Shown: positions 37,601 through 49,600 of the stretch, in pieces
How positions within the stretch are numbered: the first letter of the stretch is position 1
Layout of the letters: every line of letters starts with the position of its first letter
Assembly: GCA_964460665.1 (NCBI GenBank)
Contig: CAYWSL010000001.1
Span: 47,710-111,709 of the forward strand
Reading direction: 5' to 3'
DNA from: K23-9 sp964460665
GTDB lineage: Bacteria > Planctomycetota > Planctomycetia > Pirellulales > Pirellulaceae
Length of the DNA: 64,000 bases
Notes under the pieces: model-generated
Databases searched by the model: none
What the model saw: the letters and a program-made list of their open reading frames with translations, nothing else
Told to the model about the DNA's origin: nothing
Translations under genes and position numbers: made by a program

Positions 37601-40600
37601 CTTGTCAGTACGACACCGTCTTCATCATCGACACTGAGGGAAATCGTGTCGCCACTGAGTACTACGTCTGCTGGACGCAGTGGGCTTTCGTTGATCGCGT
37701 TAAAGATCGCAGTGGCAATTGATTCATTGGTGAACGGCACGGTAGGCGAGATCGCGTAGTGGTCTTCGTCAAAAATACCGAGTCCATCGGTATCGAATTC
37801 CAGAATCGCTTCATCAACAAACGTGTTAATCACGATCAGGTCGCCGTCACGAAGCACCGCATCTTCACCACTAATGTCGACTGTGATTTCAGCCAAGCCA
37901 TTCGCTGTCACAACTGAAATCAGTGGGCTGTCAGAAAAGACGTCTACGACGTTGTCGTCGCCATCGGCGTTCGGTGACGGACGTCCATCCAAATCGACAT
38001 CCACTGTGTTTCCTAGAAACAGCGTGTTGTCGACTAGGTGACGCGGACCATCATTCGCCAATGTTGTTGGGTATCGCCCTGATTCATCAAAGAACGGGTC
38101 AGGAGCGTCACCAAAGTCGAGCGCTGTTCCAGGCAGCAGAATGGTGAACTCGGTCGTGTCGCCACGATTGGCTTCTAGCGGATTGCCCGAAAGGTCTTGA
38201 ATCGCTGGCAGGAAGAATGTCGTGATTCCTTCGCCCAAGAAAATCGTTCCGTTCTCGACAAACAACGACGCACCACCACGGTCGGTCGCAGAAAGCGTTG
38301 TCGAAGGCTGTTCACCAGGGATGTTGACGCTGTTGATGGCACTCAGGATCGCCTGCCTTACCTGGACGTCGCTGAACGCAGGAGTCACTCGTACCGGAAT
38401 CGCACCACCAGGAACCCCGATGACATTCAATGTTGGAGCTGAGGTGACATCCACAGTGGTTCCAGGAATGTCATTCAAGAGAACTTGTCCTGTCGGCACA
38501 CCCGAGGCATCCAGCTCTGCAATCGCAAAGACTCGCAGGTTGGCCGAGTTGTTGTTGATTGCGGCTGCCAAACTATTGGCGACGTCACCCACGCTGCTGC
38601 CCGCTTGGAAAGTGACTGCAACATTACCGATGGTCACACCGCCACCGTTGGATGCTTCCTCGAACTCGAATCGTACTTCGTTATCGCCCTGTCGGATCAC
38701 TAACACTTCTTGGTCGGAAACGATTCCTCGCTGAGTTGTGATTTGAGGCGCCCCCGGAATCCCGAGTGCCAAGTCACCGCCCACATTAACTTGACTGTCG
38801 TCGATTCTACCAAGTGAAACTTGGCCGTTTCCAATCGGTGCGGCAGTCACTCCAATGCCTGCGGCATTGATTGCTGCGGAAAGATTGGTGGCGACTACAT
38901 CGCTGGTGTCGAACGAGTTGTACGCAACAACATTAGAGACGGGCGTCAAGTTACCGTTGGCATCTGGGCTACCATCAAAAGTCTGGGCCTGACCATTCAA
39001 GACAAACTCAAACAAGACATCATTGCCCAATTCATCTTCGATCAAAACGACTTCGCCGGACTGGATCGCTCCACCACCAACGGCAGGCAGGTTAAGCAAA
39101 AGCGGTCCAAACACTTGAATGGTCGAAGCGCCCGTCACTGACGGTGATCCAACGACTTCTAGTGTGCTGCCAAGCACACTCAAACCCAAGCCTTGCTGTC
39201 CGCCAATGGACAGCAAACCACCACCAACAGGCAGCACATCATTCGAGCTCAAACCGCTGATGAATTCCGTCTGAATCGCGTTACCTAATATCGCAGCAAA
39301 TTCTTCGCTGGTAGTTGATCGTGTAACGTTGACTGGAATGCTGTTTTGGTCAACGCCGTCATCACCAGTAGGCTCATCCGTGCGATTGACCTCAAATGTC
39401 ACAACGGGCGAACCGTCATCTGGCAGCAGGTTAATCAGATCGCCATCGACTGGCGTGCGACTCACACCCACCACACGCAATAGGCCATTGGCCACACTGA
39501 CCGAGCCATTTTCTGGCAGGTTCAAGTAGACATCGGTGCCAATCAACTGAGCATTCAGGTCAAGTGGTGAAGACAGAACGGCAAGCTGGATCGCTTGTGC
39601 GACTTCCAGAGCCGATAGGGGCGTCTGGCTTGCAATGTCGACTGGGATGTTTCCACCGGCCGTGTTGGTCGTGCCATCATTGAACTCGAAAATGATGTTA
39701 ACACTTCCGTTGTTGATGACAAACGTCTCGCCTGATTGAACACCGTTGACCGGGTCGGTTCCGGCGTTTGGCACTTGCAATGCCAACGTGCGTGCAGACT
39801 GTAGCAAGCCGCTGCCTGCCGTTTGTACCGTAGCACCAGCTTCTGCACCCAAGACAATACGTTCGTCAATCACACGAATATCTAGGTCAAGCAAACCTGC
39901 ATCCACCTGGCTTTGAATTGCGACCTGAGTATTCAGGGCGATGTCATTCAAGAAAGCTGGGATCAAGTCCGAATCAAGCGGTGTGCCGCTGGTGGGAAGC
40001 GTGACGGGGACTGTTCCCGGCAGCGTCGCAGAATCCGAGTTGTATTCAAATGTGATCGGTGGATTGTTTCCGTCGTCGATCACAAACACATCGCCATCAC
40101 GAACACCGCCCGCATTGGTGCCCTGCGGTGGCACCGATAGGGTCAACGGTTCGGGCAGCAACAATTGGAAGCCGGTCTCGAATTCGAACACGACGGTACC
40201 GCCGGTCGAATCTGTGATCGAAAACTGACTACCGTCCGAGATCGCCGATGGATCCGATGCAATCAAGACCGTGCGGTCGCGATTGTTCAATGCGATTCGA
40301 TAGGCATTATCGTCACGCCAAATTCCTGCCAGAGGTGTCAACGTGATGATGTTGCGTGTTTGGTCGTAGTTGAACGTGTAATCGATCCCTTCGACCAACG
40401 CTCGATCGTTTTCAAACACCGTGATATTTGCACCGGGTGACCGGATGCCATCAATAGCAGGTACGACAACCGAAGCGTCGTCGATTCCGATACCCGCAAA
40501 CGGATCGGAAGCGTCCCCGTTGTCACGTAGCTGAACCTGGAACGACTCAAAGATGCCTTCTTCGATTTGAATGAAGCTGACCGCTGCATCGCCATCGACC

Positions 40601-43600
40601 AGTAGTGAGTCGTTGTCGCGTGGATTTTCGGCGATCGCGATCGGTCCGGTTGTGTCGGCAAGTTCGCTTGAACCGCGATCTTTAAATACCGACGCCCCTA
40701 AGCCAAGTGGAGACACAAAGTCATCATTGTCGGCGCGGAAAATACCAGATACATCGAAGTCAGGGGCCAGCACATTGCTGATCGGCAGTCCAACTGATTC
40801 ACGCAGGTTGATCAAGGCCGCTCGCTCGACCAGTGAGTTGGCAGCGGAGTCGATGATGAGCGATCCGAATGCCGGTTGGAAATTGTTGCCTTCTGCGAAC
40901 TGAACGGACACATCGCTGCCCGCTAGCGTGATATTGAAATCATCCGTACCACCGTTGACGTTGCTGGGGCGAGTGGGCGTCGTTGAAATGCCCGTGTCAC
41001 GTGTGCTAAATATCACTATTGAATTCGCTTGAGTAATGACACCACCTTGGTGCTGAAAGGCATTGCTAACAACAATGACTTCCATTGGCTTTGGTTGATT
41101 GTCGCCACCACGACCTGTGTTTTCTCCAAACCCACCCACGCGTGTCTCTTCCACGACCAAACTTTCGTGAAGATTCAAGAACACGTTGTTCAAAATCGTA
41201 GGACTGGCGCCAGCCGTTACCAACACACCCGTTTCGTTCAGCAGTTGGTCCGTGTTGCTGCCAGGCACAGGATCAAGCAAGAAACCACCAGTGACACTAA
41301 CGTCTGCAGCATTTTCGATCAGAACATAAAGCTCCGTCGTGCCATCCGGAAATGTCGTTACCGGGAATCGGTTATGTCCGAAACCGCCCGAATTGAAGTC
41401 GACTGGATCCAGCAAGAAGCCAAGGTTTTGAAGTCCTGGCGCGCTGCCGCTTCTGCCACCTAACGCTTGAGCGGTAACCGCAGGAATCGCACCAAAGGGA
41501 TCTTGGCGATTATTAGGTGTCGCATTGATTGCTCTTTCCGCTTGCCATGCAACATCGACCACTCGATCCTCTCCACCCACATTGACAGTCGACTGAGTTC
41601 CATCGATGTGCGTAATCGTGACCGATCCCCCAGCACTTGAGGGCAAGCTGAGGACAAATGACCTGGGAGCAAACGCCTCGATATCAATCGTGTAGCTACC
41701 TGTGCCACCAGAGCCTTGTACGCGACCAGAGAACGATTGAGTATCGTAACTCTCGTTGCCCGTGCTACTGATGCCAACGAAGTACGTACCCGAGTTAGGC
41801 GCGAAAAACTCCAGTCCAGGATCGCGGCCGGTGGTTCCACCGGTACCGGTCGCCGCCACCTCAACACCCGCTTCGTCAAACAAACGCAAGAACGTATCGG
41901 GGCCTTCAGGAATCCCAAGCGCCGCGTTTGCGTTTTGGGTGGTCACGTTGGTGACCAAGCGATCTCCTACATTCAAGTGGACACGATAGAAATCCACGTC
42001 TCCTGCACCGCCTAGCGCACCTTCATTGTCCCCCAGTACAGAGGCACTGCTATACGGCAAGTGGCTATTGCCAACAAACGTCTCAACCGCTTCACTCAAG
42101 AAATCGTTTGGCTCATTAGCGGGCTCGCTGAACTCCGCTTGTCGACCATCTTCGCCAAAAATCGTGTTGTTGACGACTCGAGCAAACGGTTGTGCGGACT
42201 CAGCCAGCGGAGCTTGCTGGACCTGGAATCCACCCCGCGTTGCTGCCGAGTAGACGAAACTAGCTCCAGTAAGATAAACCGCTGGGTTGATGGAATAGAA
42301 CGGACCAAACAGCGGTGGGGGAACGTTTGGTCCAACCACCGACGGGCCAACGACTGCATCGACCAGTTCGACCAATCCATTTGTCGCCAAAATGCTGCCC
42401 TGAATCGCCTCAACAATCGCATGAGCCACTTCTAGTTCGGTATAAGCCACAAACCGATTTAGGTAAGGGGTGCCGTCGTTATCGGTTTGCCGATAGTAAA
42501 TCGGCACGTGTCCAGCAGCGTAGCCATCACCACCGTTTACATTACTACCAAACGTCAGCGGGTCTCCGTCCCCGATATCTTCAAACTCAAATACGACTCG
42601 GGTACCACCCGAATCGATGGTTAACAATGCTCCGTCGGGTATCTGATCACCGTTACGAGGAATGATCATCCAAGGCGCGATCTCGCCCTGTAACTTGATT
42701 CCAGCATATTCGGCGTTGTCGATCGTGTTGTTTTGAATAACGATTCCTGGTGCAATACCACCAAGAACACTGTCATTCAAAACAGGCAGGTTGATCGCCG
42801 CACCTGGGAAAGTGGGGCCAACAGGCGGCGCCTGCAACAGACCATTTGACGTAACGACTTCAGGAATGTTGTCACCAGGATCGATATCGCGGACACCCGG
42901 TTCAGAATAAATCGCAATTCCGCGAACATCGCTAATCACATTGTTTTCGATGATGATTTGTGATTGACGGCGTAGGAAGTTGGAGTCTCCCAGTCCATCG
43001 TGCAACAACGCGGGGAACAGCAAGTGACCATCCGCGTCTCGTGCGATCGTCGCGGTGCTGGATGCTGCCTGAAGCGATGCAAGAGCGTCAAACGTACCGG
43101 TCGCCGAATCGCTAAGAATCAGCCTTCCATCGGTCGGTGCAGCAACGTCCTGTCCGCTTGCCGTTGAAGCTTCGATCTGAATCGCAGTCTGCGAGTTAAT
43201 CGCTGCGCGAATGCGACCTGCGACTAGCGCCGAAGGGTCCGACGGGGAGAACAAAATAGGTGTGTTGCCGAATGTCACGGCGCCGGTCGTGGTGAATTCA
43301 AAGACCTGATTGGCGGCGCCGTCGCCCAGTACAAAGGTGTCACCGTTACTTAACTGCGATCCTTCGGGGGTGATCAATGTCACACTTTGATTGTGCCGTT
43401 CATTGGTGTCAAAACTATCATTTAGGATCGTCGTTCCACCGCCGATCGGCGTCGCATACTCAGTGCCGCCGCGAACTTCTAATTGGTATTCCCCAGAGAC
43501 AGCACCAAAGCCCGTTCCAACAAAACCGGCATTCGATGGCGTACCAAAAATTGTCTCGCCACGTTCTGCAAATCCAACAATGAAATCGTCAAGCCGCAGC

Positions 43601-46600
43601 CCCGTTTCGTTACTGCCAGGAGTACTGTTCGCCAGCAATCCGTTTGTGGTGTAGTCGATCTGCAAGCGAACACCGGTGTCGCCAGCAAAATCATCCAGCG
43701 CCAAACGAACCTGCGACCAGTCGTTACTGGCTACAAAAGTGTGTACCAGCGAGCCAGTCGGGTTTTGATCACTTATCAGTGAAAGCGTTGCAGTATCGTC
43801 CACGCCAGCGCTAAGCACGGGCTGGAAAATTTGATTGAAGTACAAAGTTGGACGATCAGCTGCGACGTAGCCAGTCAAGTCAAATGACTCACTGACAATC
43901 AAGCCAGACGTATCATTGTTGATTCGATCAAACGATAGCACCTCACGGCCATTGATTAGCTGAGTCGCGCTAAGCGGCAACTCGTGGTCTTCGACAGATA
44001 CATGCAACGTGTAGGTCTGCGAACCACCCGTTACATTGGGATTGTCTGTCAGGAATCCGCTGGCATCGTTCGTGAACGTGGTTCCTGCTTCCAGGACCGC
44101 GATGAAGTAATTACCTGGTGCCAGATTACGACTGATATAAGGGTCCAGCGACGAATTACTGCCAGCTGCCCCATTGTTGACACCGGAGCCGAATAGGACG
44201 TCGTCAGTCGATGTCTCAACAATGCTTAGCGTGCCTAGGGCGGTCTCTTGCAGTAAAACCAGCGTGGTGTCAACACTCGATTGATCAATATTGACCGGCG
44301 GCGTTGCTGGATCATTGTCCGTGTCAAGTTCAGCCAACGCGTTGTGGCCGTTATCGATGTCGATGATTACGCGTTGGAAAAAACCACCTGGTGTGTTCGG
44401 AACACTGAATTGATAGATGTCGGCAGGGTCATTCTGAAGTGATCCTGTTACCGAAATGTGCGGAATGGTGGTTGCCGTAAACTCGAAGTTTCCAGTGAAG
44501 AAGCTGCCGTCGCCGCCAATTTCAAAGTCGTCGTCGATGGAGAAATCTTGAAGTTCAAGGTCTGCCCCGAAGGGAACTCCTGGGATGATTTCATTGTCGG
44601 CATCAGATCCGAATGCGACAGTCGATTCCGGAAACCGGGTTGCACCTGCAAAGAACGACGGGCCTGTCGTGCCATCGAAGTGGTCAGGCCTTCCGTGTCC
44701 TAGTTGAAGATCGGTTTCAATCAAGAACGAACTAGCTGCAATTGCAGCATCAGTGAACAACCGTGGAATCGCCGGCCCATCAGCCGTGCTGAACCCTTCC
44801 GGGCTAAGTCGGTCAATGCGGTCTTCAACAATACGGTCGACCGAATTGATCGGTTCTCGTATGGCTCCCAACAATGATGCGGGCTGAACGCCTTCGGCAG
44901 TGACCGCGACGTAGTAGCTTCCCTCGGCCAAGGTAACCGGCCCAATGAAGGGGTCGCCATTGGAAACCGATCCACGAAGCAATTGCTCGATCGCGTTATT
45001 TTCGCCGCCAGGGCTGGCTAAATCGTCCGCAATATTGCTGCTGCTACCAAAGTAGATCAAGCGAGGCTGGAAGTTGTCTTGTGAAACGCCATCACCATCG
45101 AAGAACACACTAATGTTGGTGTCAGGGCGATTGAAGCCGTCAGCGTAGTCAATATCAAATACGGTTGACTGCAAACCATTGCTGGAAGAAAAGTCGACGT
45201 CGAACTGATAAAAGTCAACATCGTTGCCCGATGACAATGCGCCACCAATTCCAATTACATTGTTGGCACTTTCGACCAGATTACCGACGTACTGGCCACC
45301 CTGGGCAAGCGTTAGTCCGAACGGGCTGTCGTTATTCGCTGCCCCACCAACAGCTGCTTCGTTCTCTTGAACTTCGCCAAGCAGCGGAGACGAACTCATC
45401 AAGCCTTGGGTATGAATTCCAATGTTGGCGTACCGAATATCGGCGAAACGAACCACGCTTCCTGGGAACTCTTGTTCTTCGACCAAGCGAGCCTGGAACC
45501 GATATCCACCCGACGTAAGTCCGCTACTCGCGTCATCTGGATTGATCGATGCGCTTCTGACACGAAAGAAATAAGTACTGCGAAGCTCTGGGTCGGATCG
45601 GTCTCCGGCCAAGCGGAAGTGAATTCCGGCGTCATAAATGTTCGTCGAACCATCGTCAACCAACAGTCCCCCTACTCCCCGTTCAGTGCGCTGTTCGTTC
45701 GACGCCTGCAACGACGTCGTCACGCCGACCAAATCTTGATCGAACACGGTCACAGGTGTTGGCGAAACAGCGGCTGTTTCGTCAAAGCTATTGTCGCTAC
45801 GCGCCAAAACATTGCCGTCTTCGTCAAGCAATTCGATGACGGTATCCAGCCCTAAGCTAGTACGGTCGATGTCAATCCAAACCTCTGATCCAGGCGACCC
45901 GACGAAGCTAAACATGTCGACATCATTCGGACTTGATAGGAATCCCTGGACGTCGAAACCCAGTCGTCGAACATGATCACCGGTCAGTTCGTTGGCAGCC
46001 AGTTCACCTAAGAACTGCGGAACGATTCCATTAGGGCCTGGGGCGGCCTCGGTCGATAGCTCCAATTCTGGGACCACAGCGATATTGTTATCGTTGCTAA
46101 ACTGCCCCAACAAAATCCCTCTCCAATCATTCGCAAACGGACGTGATGCAAGACCGTCACCATCGTGATCGGTGAACTGCGATCCATCGGGCTGGAATCC
46201 AGCTCCCGCGTCGTCATCGTCCAAACTGGTCAAAATAACGGGAGCGCCCGGAAGACCAATCACGTGAATGGTGCCACCAATCCGGTCTTCGGTAGCGGTT
46301 CTTTCGCCCGAAGCTGTCAGTCCTGTTCCAAAAGTGTCGCTGTTCGGGCTACCAGATCCAGAGAACTTGACGACCAAACTTTCATCTGGACGACTGAGCA
46401 ATCGCAATCCGCCACTGCTATGGAAATTCCCCACTTCGATGTTGTCGAATACCAGGTGGGCAATGTCGGTATCGTCAAATACCGTTTCCGTCTGAATGAT
46501 ACCGCCACGGACTTCTAACCCAGATAGCTGCAAGCCAGGGTCGCCAGGAGCTGGCGACGAAACGTTTTGATAACGATTAAAACGGATCAGTGGACCAAAG

Positions 46601-49600
46601 TTATCGTCCAGCCCTTCAATCCGATCTAGGTCACCAGTCTCGCGCCCCGTATCAATCCGGTAGTCACCATTCAGGGATTCAATATCGATGTCGATGATTG
46701 AACCACGGTTGTCCACGAATGTATTACCGACGATCACGGGCTGCGAACCACGCACCAGGATCGTTGCTTCGGGAACAGCCAAGCGCCCCAGACGTCCTGC
46801 TGGACCGGCACCGTCTTGCCCGTCATCGTTGAATTCGAATCGCGAGTTCGTGATCCGGCCAGTGGCCTGCTGCAACTCTAGCGGCAAGAATCCGCGTGCA
46901 AGTCCACCTTGAATCAAGCTGATACCACCAGCGTAGGACAACTGCACGTTGTCAAAACTAACGTTGGATGTCGGCCCAGCGTAGATGCCTGACCAATCGC
47001 CACGACTGGCTGCAGACGGCCCAAAGATGGTTTCGTTGTCGTTATTTGTATCAAACGTTCCGCCAGCACCAAATCGGTCGTCCTGCGCACTTGTAAACAC
47101 AACGGGATTGCTTCCAAGCCCTTCGGCCAGCAACTGTGTTCCTTGACCTAGTTCAATCCGAGCACCAGTCAACTTGACGATCAGACCAGGATCCAACACC
47201 AACGATGCGTCCAATCGACCACGAATTCCTTCGCGCGTCAGATCCAGAGAGCTGTCCCCGGTAGTTCCGTCATCGATGAAACCAATCGACGAACCATCCA
47301 AGTCCGCAGCTAGACGGAAATCATCCGCCCCCGCGACAGACCGGTAAATCCGTCGGGTCACGTAATCGCTATCGGGATCGACTTGGGGTAGTGAAGTCAG
47401 TTCAACACTGGATCCATTCACCGGAACATTGATGGTGAATACATCCGTACTGGCAAGTGATTCAAAACCATCGTCGTCAACAAACACAGCCTTGTAGTCG
47501 TAGCTACCTGCTGGCAATGTGCCACCAACGAGCGATCGTCCAGAAACCAACGCTAAAGACGGAGAAAATCCGTCGATGATCGAACCGCCAGGCGACGCTG
47601 CGACGACCAAGTTCTCTGCAACGTAGTGCACAATGTCGATATCATCGAATCGACCGGCAATCGTAAACTCGCGCGGAGCTTCTGTTGGCGTCGTGGTCGC
47701 TCGAATAAACAAACCGTTGATGCTGTTATCGACAATCAGGTTGTTGTGGATCTCTGGGCCAACTCGTTCGTAATCGCTTCGGAAAGCTCCAGCCTGCTGA
47801 AATACAGGTGACTGAAAACTCGTTTCTTCAAAGCTATTTGGGGCCGCGCTAATCGCCGAGTCTGCGTTAAGTGTGATTTCGTTGAACGTGATCGTGGGGC
47901 GCATGTCGATGATTTGAATTGGATTCACCAACTGCTGAACCGAATTAACCAAGATGCTAGCACTACCGCCGTAACGGATTTCGGCATGGTTCACACGTTG
48001 TAGGAAGATACCTTCGTCTTCCAAGTTCCGCTCACCTTGATCCAGGTCGCGACGGAAAACCAATCCACCCCAGTTACCGGCCGAGGCAACTTGTAGCGAT
48101 CCGTTTGCATCCGCTGCGGCCACATCAGCCTCGCGATCACGGATGCTTGTGAAGATCACGCTGCCGTCGTCGTAACCTGGCCCATCTGTGTCCGCATCAC
48201 CTATCAACGTCGTCGTAACAGGATCGCCCGACTCGCTAAGCTGCACCAGTCGCGGTGTCCCCAGAACTTGTAGTGCCCCGTTACTGCGATCGACTTGAAC
48301 CGTCGTGCTACCAATCCCGATGAATGAGTTGCGGAGCTTAAAGATTGCTCCTGCATCGATCACCGTTGTGACGCCGCGCGGTACTTCTAGGCTGCGACCA
48401 TCAGCCAGCGTGGTGCCACCTGTGTCGGCAACACCAACTTGGTAGCTCAAGTTGTCGACGGCAGTCGTCAGATCGTTGTCCAGTCCACCGTTGCCAACGA
48501 TCCGGACAATGTCATTTTCAATAGCGCTCTCGAAGGCATTGGCGACTGCCGGGTTGTTGATGTTATTGAACGGGTTGCTCAAGCTACCATCTGCATTTGG
48601 GCCAGCGACCTTGTCAACAAAGATGTTTCGTCCCAGCGCTTCAGCACCACGGAAATCATCCGAGAACACAACACTTCGTTCGCCTTCGAATTCCAGGGTG
48701 TTACCGATTCGCGAAACCAAGACGCCGGTTTCCGCATTGACTGCATTGATCCGTGCTTGGAGCAGGCTGGCCAAGTTTCCTGCGGGAGTTGGAAAGCCAG
48801 TGCCACTACCACTGAACGGAACGGCAATGTTTCCAGGCGAAGGACTGCCGCCATTGGGCACAAATTCAAACACACGGATGACACCATTAGACCCTGTGAC
48901 CGTCACGGTCTGACCAGGCACGACTGCATCACCGTCGTCAGTGAAGTTGACAACTCGGTTCAGTGGACGTGTTTGGAACCAGAAGTTATGAACACCGCCA
49001 GGAGTTCCGTCGCCATCACCATCCAAAATCGCGCCTGGGACTCCGACGCGGTCGCTGTCCAGGTCACGGATGACGTCCACTTCATCGACCTGAGGCTCGA
49101 ACTGAATCTGCAGTTCGTAAGCACCTTGTGTCAATCCGCCAACACCACTATCGGCGATAGTTGGGTCATAGACATCGTTGCCACTTGCGGCCACACCGAC
49201 GTAGTAGACACCTGCGCCAAGCGATGTCTGAATTCGCGAATCTTCGCTAAAGTAATCATCGTTGCGACTAATCTGTTCGATTCCGCCACCATTCAATCGA
49301 ATCGGCGCAAACCTTGCTTCGGGGTCGATGATTCGTGTTGATCCACTTCCAAAGGTTAGCTCGGCGCGAAAAATCGAACTCGCGAGTGGATTGTTGTTGA
49401 TGGCTGAAATGATCTGGTCAGCAGACGCAAGCTCAATGCCGGCACCTGACCGCGGCACATCCAGAATGATCCCGTTGGTTAGCTGCACTCCAGATTCATC
49501 GAATGCCGGCAGGACACGAACGGCCGCATCGTTGTTGAATCGCTGGGTTGGCCTGAATTCAATCGTCGCACCGTTGCCAAGCCGGCCTGGTGCAAGCGAT

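Noticed and set aside
48439..49341. Long plus-strand open frame of 300 codons opposite gene A, with similar ones at 12412-13206, 18919-19704 and 30046-30765
   Set aside because: They are antisense to the giant genes, show no domain motif and have the composition expected from reading the complementary strand of acidic, Thr/Val-rich repeats.
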